Below, one piece after another: positions 40,399 to 49,389 of a stretch of 64,000 nt of DNA. Position numbers and translations under genes: made by a program. Each line of letters begins with the position of its first letter. Positions within the stretch are counted from its first letter, which is position 1. This DNA comes from Spirochaetales bacterium (GTDB taxonomy: Bacteria > Spirochaetota > Leptospiria > Leptospirales > Leptonemataceae): positions 1-64,000 of the forward strand of contig JACKOY010000017.1 of assembly GCA_024233935.1 (NCBI GenBank), written 5' to 3'. Below the pieces are notes generated by a model that saw only the letters and a program-made list of their open reading frames with translations, did no database searches and was not told the DNA's origin.

Positions 40399-41112
40399 AT
40401 GAGCGCAGATGCGAACGAGACCCAGTATATCGACATTGATGGCGAAGCACCGCGGGTCGATGACGCTGTCTTGAGCCGGCACAGCATCCGCGACTACAGC
40501 AATCGGCCGGTGCCACGCGAAACTCTGGAAGAGTTATTCGAGCTGGCACTGCGGGCTCCCAGCTGGAAGAATTCCCAGCCCTGGCGTATCTATGTCTTGA
40601 CCGGCGCTACCCGCGATCGGGTCGCCGCTTCGCTTGTAAAAGCCGCCCGGGAAACGCAGTCGTCACAACCGGACTTTGAATGGCCCGCAGCCTATCCGGC
40701 CGACGCCAGGCGGCGTATGTTTGATCTCGGCATGCGGGTCTATGAGGCGGCCGGAATTGAACGAAAGGACAAGGCGGCCCGCGACGAATTTATGCTGCGC
40801 AATTTCAATTTCTTTGGTGCTCCGGTGGGCGTGTTTATCACGACCACCTTCGAACCGAATTACTATGTCGCGCTCGACCTGGGTTGCCTGTTGGAATCGA
40901 TCATGCTTCTGGCCCGGGCGCGCGGCCTGGCTACCTGTCCGCAGGCCGCGCTGGGCGCTTTCCCGGAGGTCGTGCGTCGAGAGCTTGCGTTGTCGGACGC
41001 GGAGCGCGTGGTATGCGGGCTCAGCATGGGCTATGCCACACCGGATTCGAAGCTCAATCGCTTTCATTCGCCGCGGGCGCCGCTCGCAGAACTGCTTCAA
41101 TTTCGAGAGTAG
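40399..41112 (+). CDS. nitroreductase family protein
   Basis: A 237-residue FMN-dependent oxidoreductase. SRHSIRDYSNRPVPRETLEE is the N-terminal FMN-phosphate-binding segment; ALRAPSWKNSQPWRIYVLTG, LDLGCLLESIMLLARARGLA and ERVVCGLSMGYAT complete the family pattern. It could reduce nitroaromatics, quinones or flavins using NAD(P)H; the substrate is not predictable. The ATG chosen has GGGAGG 7 nt upstream and removes an upstream extension that lacks a proper start. Confidence 0.9.
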   Translation: MSADANETQYIDIDGEAPRVDDAVLSRHSIRDYSNRPVPRETLEELFELALRAPSWKNSQPWRIYVLTGATRDRVAASLVKAARETQSSQPDFEWPAAYPADARRRMFDLGMRVYEAAGIERKDKAARDEFMLRNFNFFGAPVGVFITTTFEPNYYVALDLGCLLESIMLLARARGLATCPQAALGAFPEVVRRELALSDAERVVCGLSMGYATPDSKLNRFHSPRAPLAELLQFRE

Positions 41113-41252
41113 GAGTTCGCGCGGGGATGCGGCGTCGCGGCCGGACCCGCTTCGAAGCAGGATCCGATTCGGTGATCCTCACGGTCGTTTTTCTTTTTGT
41201 AGCAGGGGGAGGCAATGCTTGCTTTCGTAGTGCGGAGCAGCTTTTTCGTCCC

Positions 41253-41678
41253 ATGAATCTTCCGGGCCCTGTACCTCTCTCCTTGCTTTTGTTTCTGTTC
41301 TGGACTTTGCTTCTCGCACTCATCACGGTGTCTTACCGCGGTCTTCTGGTCTTTTCCGGTCAGAAACGCATTCACGAGTTCCCGGCCGATCAGCCCCACG
41401 GTAAGGACTGGTACCGTCGCCTGATGCGAGCTCATCTGAATTGCCTGGAGAACTTGCCCGTGTTTGCGACTCTGATCCTCCTCGGGCTCTTCATGAATCG
41501 TACGCAGCACTTCGAGCAGTTTGTACTGTTGATTCCTGCCTTTCGTGTCGTGCAATCCACAACCCACGTGATTTCCGGCGGCCCCATCGCAGTAACGATT
41601 CGCTTCAGTTTCTACTTCTTGCAGATCGCTATGCTGGTCTGGATCGGTTTGGGGCTGCTTGGTCTGGTGGGTTATTGA
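41253..41678 (+). CDS. MAPEG family membrane protein
   Basis: A 141-residue four-helix membrane protein. The segments VPLSLLLFLFWTLLLALITV, the loop with RRLMRAHLNCLENLPVFATL (the Arg-His-x-Asn-x2-Glu-N motif of the MAPEG fold) and the last two helices (FVLLIPAFRVVQSTTHVIS, ITIRFSFYFLQIAMLVWIG) identify the eicosanoid/glutathione-metabolism MAPEG superfamily. Bacterial members are often glutathione-transferase-like, but the substrate is unknown. The frame continues far upstream without a credible start. Confidence 0.85.
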   Translation: MNLPGPVPLSLLLFLFWTLLLALITVSYRGLLVFSGQKRIHEFPADQPHGKDWYRRLMRAHLNCLENLPVFATLILLGLFMNRTQHFEQFVLLIPAFRVVQSTTHVISGGPIAVTIRFSFYFLQIAMLVWIGLGLLGLVGY

Positions 41679-41684
41679 TCTAAC

Positions 41685-43466
41685 ATGAATCCTGTTGGCC
41701 CGGCGAACGCTCCCGATCCACGTAACCGATGGGCAGCCTGGATCGCGCTCTTCTTTTGTGTCTGGGCCGTAGTCAGTCGCGTTTGGGTCACCGAAGACGC
41801 CTACATAACATTTCGTGCGATTGAAAACCTGTTCGCCGGACACGGCCTGGTTTTTAATCCCGGGGACCGCGTGGAGGTGTTTACGCATCCGCTCTGGATG
41901 TTGTTGCTGGTGTCGATTCGTGCTATCGGCCTGCCATTGCATATCGGTTCGATCGTTCTGGGTCTGAGTTTTTCTCTGGGCACGCTTGCCTTTCTTGTGT
42001 TTCGCCGCACGCCGGCGGGCAACCGCGCTTTGCCGGTCGCGGCCCTGGCTCTGGTTTCGATCTCGGGCTTTCGTGATTTCGCGACCGCGGGCATGGAATA
42101 CAGCCTGGTATTCTTTCTTCTGACTTTATTGGTCTTTGCTCTGCGGACCGAGAAACTACGTGACCGGCCCTTTTTTTACTCCGGTCTGCTCGCAGCACTA
42201 TACCTGACCAGGCCGGAGCTGGCTTTGCTTGCGGTGTACTACAGTGCGTTTTTCGCTTTCGAGTTGCTCGAACTAGATGGTCGGGAGCTCTTTTACAAGC
42301 GGGACCTTTCGGCTCTCGCGGGCCGGGTACTCCGCAAGGGGCTGCCCTGGCTTGTCGGTTTTGTTCTGGTGGCGGGCAGCTATCATCTGTTTCGGGCGTT
42401 CTATTATGGAGATATTTTTCCGAACACCTACTACGCGAAGGCCGGCCTCTCTTCCTATTTTTCGCAGGGCTGGAAGTATCTGGCGCTGACCTTGCTCTGG
42501 TCGCCTGCGCTCTGGCTGCTCGCCATTTGGTTTTTCATTACGATGGCGTGGCGGCGCTTGCGGGCCGTCGCAGCTCCGCGGCTGCACTTCGAGACCCTGC
42601 GTGAACTGGGAGCTGCCGTTCTGGTCACGGTGTACGTGGTGCGGGTTGGCGGGGATTTCATGGCTTTTCGTTTTCTTCTGGCGCCAATCATGCTCGCCGT
42701 GCTTGCATTGCAACGGCTGATGGACGCATTTCCGATGGGGCAGGGGCGCCCCTGGTTGCGACTGGCGCTGCCGGCACTGGCTCTCGTGCTTTCGTTTTTC
42801 CCGGTGCCGCCTTCGAGTGGTGTGATCGCCGATGAACGACAACAGTTTGTTGAGGGCGAGACGCTGGTGACGCTCTGGACATCGTCGGAACATCGCTGGG
42901 GCCGGACCGGCCACCGGTTCGGGGAATTTGCGCGCTGCCTGGGCGTCGAAGAAATGCACATCACCAACAGCATTACCCAGGCGCGTTGCATGCAGGGCAT
43001 CGGCCTGGGGTACTTTGGTGTAAACGCCGGGCCGCAGGTTTGGATTCTGGACGAACAGGGCCTGCCCAATCGAGACGTGGCCACAAGTCCGGTGCTCTTT
43101 CGCTGGCGACCCGGCCACGAACACTACATCGATTTAAGCCATGTGGTTCGCAGTCGTTCCTGGTTTTGTTCTTCCGGGGAGCCGGCTTTTGATCGTGTGA
43201 TGGCAACTCCGATTGGCATACTGATCAGTCTGGATCCGGCCGTGCTTTCTACGGTTCCCGACGTGCGGTCGCGGCTGGCCGCCCTGGTCCGGCTTAAAAA
43301 TGCCGGAAGCGTCATCGTGCCCATGCTGGAAACTGAGTACGGCGTGCGCGTCGAAGAACTGGAACGTCAGGCCGTCACCTGGCAAGCCGATCCGTTGCTC
43401 ACGTTCCAACATCGTTGCTGGCGCAACTCCTGGCCGCCCGATCGCGAGCGCCCGTACCCATTCTAG
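41685..43466 (+). CDS. GT-C type membrane glycosyltransferase-like protein
   Basis: A 593-residue protein with about 10-11 membrane helices in the N-terminal 380 residues and a soluble C-terminal domain of about 200 residues. The first extracytoplasmic loop has TEDAYITFRAIENLFAGHGL and VFNPGDRVEVFTHPLW; a DAY-type acidic pair in this position is characteristic of GT-C glycosyltransferases related to mycobacterial arabinofuranosyl and similar lipid-linked sugar transferases. It would use a polyprenyl-phosphate sugar in the periplasm. It starts 6 nt after the MAPEG gene, so the two may be co-transcribed. Confidence 0.75.
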   Translation: MNPVGPANAPDPRNRWAAWIALFFCVWAVVSRVWVTEDAYITFRAIENLFAGHGLVFNPGDRVEVFTHPLWMLLLVSIRAIGLPLHIGSIVLGLSFSLGTLAFLVFRRTPAGNRALPVAALALVSISGFRDFATAGMEYSLVFFLLTLLVFALRTEKLRDRPFFYSGLLAALYLTRPELALLAVYYSAFFAFELLELDGRELFYKRDLSALAGRVLRKGLPWLVGFVLVAGSYHLFRAFYYGDIFPNTYYAKAGLSSYFSQGWKYLALTLLWSPALWLLAIWFFITMAWRRLRAVAAPRLHFETLRELGAAVLVTVYVVRVGGDFMAFRFLLAPIMLAVLALQRLMDAFPMGQGRPWLRLALPALALVLSFFPVPPSSGVIADERQQFVEGETLVTLWTSSEHRWGRTGHRFGEFARCLGVEEMHITNSITQARCMQGIGLGYFGVNAGPQVWILDEQGLPNRDVATSPVLFRWRPGHEHYIDLSHVVRSRSWFCSSGEPAFDRVMATPIGILISLDPAVLSTVPDVRSRLAALVRLKNAGSVIVPMLETEYGVRVEELERQAVTWQADPLLTFQHRCWRNSWPPDRERPYPF

Positions 43467-43470
43467 CGGT

Positions 43471-43489
43471 TCGCCGCAAACCGCGGCGA
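43471..43489. terminator. hairpin between convergent genes
   Basis: Stem TCGCCGC, loop AAACC, stem GCGGCGA (7 bp) a few nt after the glycosyltransferase stop and before the end of the convergent lipoprotein gene. There is no T-run, so the assignment is weak. Confidence 0.35.
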
Positions 43490-43511
43490 TTAGCGAGAAA
43501 ACGCGGGAGGC

Positions 43512-44303
43512 CTAAAAGCTGTCGTAGACGTAGAAGCTACCGAACAAAGCCGTACAGTCGTTCTGCATTGCAGTGTCGCTGGCGTAATCTCCCGTGTAGC
43601 CGCGATACGAGACCAATCCCTGTCCGGTTCCGCTTCCCTGATACGTCTTGCAGGTGCCCTGGCGACTTGTGCTGCTGCAGGCGGCGGCGTTGTAGGTGCC
43701 ACCGATGTTGGCGCAGTGGGTGGCCGGGTTGTCAAAGTCCGTATCGTAGTCCATACATTCGTTTGCAAGTGTTCCATCAAATCCGGTGCAACGGCCGGAA
43801 CCCGAGGGAGTCTGAAATGTACTGGTCGTGTCGATCTCGTAGGAACCTGCAGAACTGCCGACGCCGGAAACCACCGCATAGGTAGTGCCGGAACTGAAAA
43901 CGGTCAGCGAAAAGCCTTCGGCACTCCCCGCCCCGTTGTTGTTGTAGCGGGTCCCGGAACCGGAAGGGTTCGAACAGAAGAAGATCTCTCCGTCGAAGCC
44001 ACCACTCAGGCCGTACAGGACTACAAGGTATTTGCCTCCGGCCGAGCCGAAGAAGCTGTACCCGTCTTCGGTCCCCGACGAAAGCGTGCCGTTTCGAGCC
44101 GTGCCCGTCAGGCTACCCGAAGATGTGGCCGTCGTGTCGCCACACGTGATTGCATTCGAAGAGCCACTTCGTGAAGCACCAAGCAGAAGCAGTGCAAGCG
44201 GATCAATCTCTTCCTCGGCCGGTTCGGTCGTGCAGGCCAGGGTAACCGCCACGGAGCACATAAGAATCGGCATCCATCGGCGGTAATGGCAAGGGAGGTC
44301 CAT
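43512..44303 (-). CDS. exported Ser/Gly/Thr-rich lipoprotein
   Basis: About 263 residues. A signal peptide ends in a lipobox (MCSVAVTLACTT). After an acidic linker (EPAEEEIDPLALLLLG) the mature chain is rich in Ser, Gly, Thr and Cys. It carries a beta-rich unit that looks like a pre-peptidase C-terminal type domain (GTEDGYSFFGSAGGKYLVVL ... GSAEGFSLTVFSSGTTYAVV) and a cysteine-rich tail (CANIGGTYNAAACSSTSRQG). Probably surface-exposed. The start codon has AGGTG 8 nt upstream; a frame extension of 8 codons exists. Promoter in an AT-rich stretch just upstream. Confidence 0.7.
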   Translation of the reverse strand: MDLPCHYRRWMPILMCSVAVTLACTTEPAEEEIDPLALLLLGASRSGSSNAITCGDTTATSSGSLTGTARNGTLSSGTEDGYSFFGSAGGKYLVVLYGLSGGFDGEIFFCSNPSGSGTRYNNNGAGSAEGFSLTVFSSGTTYAVVSGVGSSAGSYEIDTTSTFQTPSGSGRCTGFDGTLANECMDYDTDFDNPATHCANIGGTYNAAACSSTSRQGTCKTYQGSGTGQGLVSYRGYTGDYASDTAMQNDCTALFGSFYVYDSF

Positions 44304-44327
44304 AACCGCACCTGCTTTGCATGCCAT

Positions 44328-44356
44328 AAAATATGTAAATTAAAAAAATATATCAA
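44328..44356 (-). promoter_or_regulatory. sigma-70-like promoter of the lipoprotein gene
   Basis: On the minus strand TTGATA (44356-44351) and TATTTT (44333-44328) are 17 nt apart in a strongly AT-rich segment. It overlaps the stop of the upstream GST-like gene, giving the lipoprotein its own promoter with a leader of about 20 nt. Confidence 0.45.
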
Positions 44357-45585
44357 TGTAAAATATTGTTCTGTTTGAGACGCGATGCCGGTCGGTCCCG
44401 CGGTGTTCCGCCCAGGAAGCGCCAGGCTTTCTCCAGGTAGCCCACCGGGGGCAGCGGCCGGTGCGGCAGTTCGTACGCGTCTTGCTGCCCGGACGCAATA
44501 TCCTCTTCAAGGGTTTCGGCCCAGTGCGGGTCGATGGCGTTCAGCCGGCGATCGACCTGGCGTTTGCTCGCAGAAGCCAGAGCGAGGTAACTTTCACGCA
44601 GGCGTTCCCGGCACAAAACCCGATAGGCATTCGTTCGCAGGCGCCGAAAAAGCACCCCACCGCTGGCATGATCGAATCGTCGTCGTCCGAGGCGAAACGC
44701 GCGCGCATTTTGAAGCAGATAAGGCAGATAGTCCCGGCAGATCCGCAAGAAAATCGCATCCCAGTTCTTCGAATCGAAGCGGGGCGCGCTCGTCCAACGC
44801 GCTCGAAAGGAACTGGCCCGCGCATTCCAGAGCCGGGCTACCCATTCATAGACTTCCGGAGCCCGCTGCCGCATGATCGAAGCCGGCGTCGGATCGATGC
44901 TGAAATGCCGGAACATGGGTCCCATAAATGCAAAGTCGACCAGGCCGGGGGCCGATCCCGAAAGAAAAGGCTGTTCGCGCAGAATGTTCGAGAGCGAACT
45001 CAGGCTTTCCAGATACAACTCCTCAATGGTCGGTCGCGTTTCCCGACGTACGCCATCGCCGCGGACGAAAACCAGATACTGCCTGGCGGCGAAGTAGTAC
45101 GCGAGCCAGCGTCCGGGCAAAGGTCCGCCGCTTAGAATTTCGCGGCCGGCCCGCAGACGATTCAGCGCCCGGTCGGGGGCAAAGGCCCAGCGGTAGTACA
45201 TGGCCGGCCTCCAGAGCCATTCATCGCAGTAGTCTTCGATGAGCAGCGCCAGAAAGCGGCGGGCGGGATCCGCAGGCAATACGGGAGCGGAAGGGTGGGC
45301 CTGTTCCAGAAACGCGATCATCGGGCTCGTATCGCTCAACCAGTGACCATCCGCAGTTTGCATGACCGGCACTTTCATAAGGCCGGTCTTCGCATAGACC
45401 GTGTTCAGCAACTGCGCGTGCGTCACTGTGATTCTTTCAAAGGGAATTTCTTTGTAGCGGAGGTAGCTCTCGAACTTGCCGCTGAAGTACGAGATATCCA
45501 TCAGATACACGCGCGGGAGGGACGATTCGGCGGGTCGGGATTGCACACAAATGGCTAAACCGGGCTTCTGGAATGTCAAATGCAT
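44353..45585 (-). CDS. glutathione S-transferase-like protein with long C-terminal extension
   Basis: A 410-residue protein. Residues about 28-105 form a thioredoxin-like GST N-domain (VYLMDISYFSGKFESYLRYK, AKTGLMKVPVMQTADGHWLS with the cis-Pro after Val, then SDTSPMIAFLEQ). Residues about 110-260 form the helical GST C-domain (PFLSGSAPGLVDFAFMGPMF is the conserved N-capping region). About 150 further residues, rich in Arg, exceed the normal GST length of 200-240. The ATG chosen is the last before the domain. It is divergent from the RND gene and shares its control region. Confidence 0.75.
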   Translation of the reverse strand: MHLTFQKPGLAICVQSRPAESSLPRVYLMDISYFSGKFESYLRYKEIPFERITVTHAQLLNTVYAKTGLMKVPVMQTADGHWLSDTSPMIAFLEQAHPSAPVLPADPARRFLALLIEDYCDEWLWRPAMYYRWAFAPDRALNRLRAGREILSGGPLPGRWLAYYFAARQYLVFVRGDGVRRETRPTIEELYLESLSSLSNILREQPFLSGSAPGLVDFAFMGPMFRHFSIDPTPASIMRQRAPEVYEWVARLWNARASSFRARWTSAPRFDSKNWDAIFLRICRDYLPYLLQNARAFRLGRRRFDHASGGVLFRRLRTNAYRVLCRERLRESYLALASASKRQVDRRLNAIDPHWAETLEEDIASGQQDAYELPHRPLPPVGYLEKAWRFLGGTPRDRPASRLKQNNILH

Positions 45586-45600
45586 TGGCGCAAATCCTGA

Positions 45601-45629
45601 TTGACGCAAACCGATGGATGCGCTAATAT
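45601..45629 (+). promoter_or_regulatory. consensus-like sigma-70 promoter of the RND gene
   Basis: TTGACG (45601-45606), 17-nt spacer, TAATAT (45624-45629): 5/6 and 5/6 matches at optimal spacing. A start near 45636 gives a 35-nt leader to the ATG at 45671. The -10 element overlaps a perfect inverted repeat. Confidence 0.7.
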
Positions 45630-45645
45630 ACCCCATAGGGTATAT
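45626..45645. promoter_or_regulatory. operator-like inverted repeat over the RND promoter
   Basis: ATATACCC (45626-45633), CATA, GGGTATAT (45638-45645): perfect 8-bp arms covering the end of the -10 box and the predicted transcription start. ATACCC/GGGTAT arms resemble sites reported for CsoR/CstR-type repressors, but no such regulator is encoded in this window. Confidence 0.65.
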
Positions 45646-45670
45646 CCTGGCGGAACGACCGGAGGTGGTG

Positions 45671-48600
45671 ATGGACTCGGAGCAGGGCAAGACACTCAAC
45701 TGGACCGGCCGCATAACGCGGCTGTTTGTTGAAAATGGCCGCCTGACTTTGCTTTTGGCCCTGACTCTGCTCGGATGGGGACTCTTTGCCTTTGCCACGA
45801 CCCCGCGCCAGTACAATCCACGCATTACGGCCCCCGCCTTTGAACTGGTTGTGGAGTTTCCGGGCGCCAGTCGGCGGGAAGTCCTGGAGCAGGTCACGCG
45901 GCCCCTGGAAAATGTAATCTCCGACATCCCGGGTGTGGAAGACGTCTACTCTGTGACCACCCGCGGCGGCCGCTCGGTTGTGCGCGCGAATTTCTTTGTC
46001 GGTGAAGATCCTCAGGCTGCCAAAATTCTTCTATCCGATCGCATTCAAAGCAATCTGAACCTGGCGCCCCTCGGCATCCAGGCGCCGCTGATTCGTTCTA
46101 TTGATCCGGACGACGTGCCGGTCATGACGATTGCTCTTTATGGAGCGAACACTGACCCCATTGCGTTGCGCAAGCTCGGCTTTCGCCTCCGCGATCGGTT
46201 GCGAACCGTTGCGGGCGCTTCGAACATAGAAGTGATCGGCGGACGGCGGCGGGAGCTTTCCATACGCTTCGACCCGAATCGCATGGCCCGGAGCGGGATC
46301 GCCCTCGAAGACATTGAACGGGCTCTGCAGCGCTCCAATGTGTACATGCACTCGGGTCAGATCAAGTCTCCCGATCGATCGCTCGAACTTGAGGCCACCG
46401 GCGCCGTGGAACGCCCGTCCGATCTCGAGAACCTCGTGGTAGTCACCGGCGATTTCGGTCAAACACGCCTGCGCGAAGTGGCCACGGTCCGGGAGGCTAC
46501 GCGCGAAATTGAAGACTACGTGCGTCACATGGAACGCACGCCGACAGGCCCGGCCGAATACGATGACGTTGTTCTTCTGAGCGTGGCCAAACTCAAAGAC
46601 GCGAACATCTCAGACGTAACCCAAAGCGTCAGCGCCGAGCTGGAACGTCTCCGCCAGGACTTTCTTCCTGACAATGTTCAGGCACGGGTTATTGTAAATG
46701 AAGGGGAAACGGCCACCGAAGAGATTCGCGGTCTGGTCATAAACCTCGTACAGGCGATCACGATTGTGATCGCCATTCTCTTGTTTTTTCTGAACGTGCG
46801 TGCCGCGATTCTGGTCGCAGTTTCGATACCGCTGACTCTCCTGACTGTTTTCGGGATTGCTCATCTTTCCGGTCAGAGCATCAATCGCATTACGCTCTTT
46901 GCGCTGATCCTTTCCCTCGGACTTCTGGTCGATAACGCGACGGTCGTCATTGAAAATATCGTGCGCTGGTTCCGGGATCGCGGTGCGCAGGATCGAGACC
47001 GGGCCCGCTCGCTGATCGTCGCGGCGGTCAGCGAGGTGGGTCCAGGACTCTTCATGTCCACCGTTACAACGGTGCTGGCTTTTATTCCCATGGCATTTGT
47101 CACGGGCATGATGGGGCCGTACATGGGGCCGATTCCGTTTTTTGTTCCGGCGGCGCTCATTGTTTCCCTGTTCTTGTCTTTTAGTATCAATCCCTGGCTG
47201 GCGGCCATCATTCTACCAGTGGGAACGCCGGACGCTGCTTCGACGGCGCCGCATCCGCTGCTGCAACGTGTGTCGGCTTTATTTCGACCCCTGTTCGATC
47301 TCGGGGAGCGAATCTTTCAGCTGTACCGTCGTTTTCTGCACAACATTCTCTCTGATCGTCGATTGCGTCTGCGGGTTCTGATGGGCATTTTGGTTTTGAT
47401 AACGCTTTCGGCCGCCTTGCCCGCCGTGCAGCTGGTGCGCTTTCGCATGTTGCCAAAAGCCGATCGACGGCAGTTCTTTCTGTTTATTGATCTGCCGGCG
47501 GGCACACCTCTGGCGGAAACCCTGCGCGTCACACGCGCCTACGAACAGCTGCTTTTGGCCGAGCCCGAGATCGTCATGACGCAGTCCTTTGTGGGCCAAC
47601 CGCCGATTCTCGATTTCAACGGGCTTTTCCGGGGTGTTTCCGAACGTGTGCTTCCGCATCAGGCAAGCATTCGCGTTGGCCTGACCCATCCGGACGATCG
47701 TGGCGAGACTTCGGCGGAGCTCGTACGCGGATATCGAGACGATCTGCTTGCCGCTCGCTCACAGATCGCAAATGCTGAAACGCTTCGTCTGAAACTGGTC
47801 GAGGACCCGCCGGGGCCGCCGGTGCTTTCAACTTTACTGGTCCGGGTTCAGGGGTACGATGAAGACTTGCTTCGATCGGTAGCCACAGACCTGCGTCCCT
47901 TTGTCGACTCCGTATCGGGCGTGGTCGATACCGATATTTCGGTTCCGGAAGACACGACCACGCTGCAGGTGCGCATCGACAATGCCCGCGCCACCCGTAG
48001 CCGGGTGGATGCGATTCGCATCGCAAACGCGCTCTCCACTTCTTACGGCGGCCGTGTGGTCGGTGTCTATCACAACGAGAACAATATTGAGCAGGAATTC
48101 ATCACGTTGCGCATGGATCGGCGCTTTCGCGAATCGCCGGCGACACTGAGTGAGCTTTACATTTACAATGATCTCGGAATTCGTGTGCCGCTTTCCGATG
48201 TGGCCCGCATCGTATCCGTTCCGACCGAAAAACCGATTCGGCGCGAGAACCGTCTGTCGACCGTGTATTTGTACGGCGATATGTCCGGCCGTTCCATCAC
48301 CTACTCCGCGATCGATATTCTGAGTCACCTGAGCGACTATCGTCTGCCTTCCGGCGAAGCGGAACTGGAAGATTTCTCGTTGTTCGGGGCAACGTATCGT
48401 CTGCCGGACGGCCGGGAGGTGCAGGTATCGATCGGCGGCGAATGGGAGCTGACGCTGGAAGTGTTTCGGGATCTGGGTCTGGCGATGGGTGTCGCCGTCT
48501 TTCTTGTGTATGTCGTTCTTGTGGCTCAGTTTTCTTCGTTTAAGGAACCGCTGATCATCATGTCCACCATTCCGCTGGGTCTGATCGGTGTGTTGCCGGG

Positions 48601-48961
48601 ATTCATGGTGCTTGGCTGGCTCGGTGACATCTACTTCAATGCAACTTCGATGATCGGCGTGATTGCGTTGGCCGGCATTGCCGTGAACAATTCGATTATT
48701 TTGTTGGAGTATCTGAACTCGCTGAAAGGCACCGGTCTGGGCCTCGAAGAGGCCCTCGTCCAGGCCGGCATGACGCGCTTTCGGCCGATCATGTTGACCA
48801 CGGCCACTACCATGTTGGGTTCCCTCACTATTGCGGGCGATCCGGTCTGGGCGGGACTGGCCTACGCGATCGTTTTCGGCCTGGGTGTTTCCTCGGTGCT
48901 TACGCTGATTGTCTTTCCCGCGCTCTATCAATGGCTCGATGGCGGGGAGTGGGAATCGTAG
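45671..48961 (+). CDS. RND family efflux pump, inner-membrane transporter
   Basis: A 1096-residue AcrB-like transporter with the usual 12 helices: one at residues about 22-40, a large periplasmic loop, six helices from about 365, a second large loop and the last five helices from about 930. Typical segments are FEPGASRREVLEQ-type loop FPGASRREVLEQVTRPLENV, the helix-4 aspartate in GLLVDNATVVIENIVRWF, and TATTMLGSLTIAGDPVWAGL near the end. It should use the proton gradient to export drugs, detergents or metals. No membrane-fusion or outer-membrane partner is adjacent. The ATG has GGAGGTGGTG directly upstream; an earlier ATG lies inside the promoter region. Confidence 0.9.
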   Translation: MDSEQGKTLNWTGRITRLFVENGRLTLLLALTLLGWGLFAFATTPRQYNPRITAPAFELVVEFPGASRREVLEQVTRPLENVISDIPGVEDVYSVTTRGGRSVVRANFFVGEDPQAAKILLSDRIQSNLNLAPLGIQAPLIRSIDPDDVPVMTIALYGANTDPIALRKLGFRLRDRLRTVAGASNIEVIGGRRRELSIRFDPNRMARSGIALEDIERALQRSNVYMHSGQIKSPDRSLELEATGAVERPSDLENLVVVTGDFGQTRLREVATVREATREIEDYVRHMERTPTGPAEYDDVVLLSVAKLKDANISDVTQSVSAELERLRQDFLPDNVQARVIVNEGETATEEIRGLVINLVQAITIVIAILLFFLNVRAAILVAVSIPLTLLTVFGIAHLSGQSINRITLFALILSLGLLVDNATVVIENIVRWFRDRGAQDRDRARSLIVAAVSEVGPGLFMSTVTTVLAFIPMAFVTGMMGPYMGPIPFFVPAALIVSLFLSFSINPWLAAIILPVGTPDAASTAPHPLLQRVSALFRPLFDLGERIFQLYRRFLHNILSDRRLRLRVLMGILVLITLSAALPAVQLVRFRMLPKADRRQFFLFIDLPAGTPLAETLRVTRAYEQLLLAEPEIVMTQSFVGQPPILDFNGLFRGVSERVLPHQASIRVGLTHPDDRGETSAELVRGYRDDLLAARSQIANAETLRLKLVEDPPGPPVLSTLLVRVQGYDEDLLRSVATDLRPFVDSVSGVVDTDISVPEDTTTLQVRIDNARATRSRVDAIRIANALSTSYGGRVVGVYHNENNIEQEFITLRMDRRFRESPATLSELYIYNDLGIRVPLSDVARIVSVPTEKPIRRENRLSTVYLYGDMSGRSITYSAIDILSHLSDYRLPSGEAELEDFSLFGATYRLPDGREVQVSIGGEWELTLEVFRDLGLAMGVAVFLVYVVLVAQFSSFKEPLIIMSTIPLGLIGVLPGFMVLGWLGDIYFNATSMIGVIALAGIAVNNSIILLEYLNSLKGTGLGLEEALVQAGMTRFRPIMLTTATTMLGSLTIAGDPVWAGLAYAIVFGLGVSSVLTLIVFPALYQWLDGGEWES

Positions 48962-48990
48962 AGGCGCTCGCTCGGTATGGCTGCCGGTTT

Positions 48991-49389
48991 CTAAAACCCC
49001 GGCGCAAGTAACCTGAGTTTTCGCGCCGCTTTGGAAAGGGCCGCGTCCAGGCTCGCGATCGGCGTTTTCAGGCGCCACGCGGCTTCCAGGTAGGCCGCAT
49101 CGTAGGCGGACAATTTGTGGTTTCGGGCAAGCTTCAGAATATCCTCGGGGGATCCCGAATCAATGAGCACGATTGGTAGCGCACGCAGACGCTTCCAGAC
49201 CTGAGCCGTATAAGCCGGCGTGATTCGGTTTCGTCTCTCGGCTACGAGCAGAGCATTCGTCAGCTCCAGCCGCCAGAGGCTGATGGTCCGGATGTCGTGC
49301 TGGTCCAGTCGGTCCAGCAATTCTTCGGCGGCCGGTTTTTGTTCGTCTTCGAAAAACCACGACAGGGTTACGGAAGCATCCACAATCAC
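48991..49389 (-). CDS. vapC: VapC-type PIN-domain toxin
   Basis: A 132-residue PIN-domain ribonuclease toxin. The acidic residues expected for the metal site are visible in MIVDASVTLSWFFEDEQKPA (D4), in the middle (RLELTNALLVAERR, glutamate), and in HKLSAYDAAYLEAAWRLKTP plus IASLDAAL. VapC proteins cleave specific RNAs, often tRNA. It overlaps the antitoxin gene by 4 nt (ATGA). Confidence 0.88.
   Translation of the reverse strand: MIVDASVTLSWFFEDEQKPAAEELLDRLDQHDIRTISLWRLELTNALLVAERRNRITPAYTAQVWKRLRALPIVLIDSGSPEDILKLARNHKLSAYDAAYLEAAWRLKTPIASLDAALSKAARKLRLLAPGF

Noticed and set aside
45586..45927. 114-codon N-terminal extension of the GST-like gene
   Set aside because: It would run through the RND promoter and start region and adds no domain; the GST fold starts right after the chosen ATG.
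47834..49078. 414-codon minus-strand frame opposite the RND gene
   Set aside because: Antisense shadow; low-complexity His/Arg/Gln-rich product and no ribosome-binding site.
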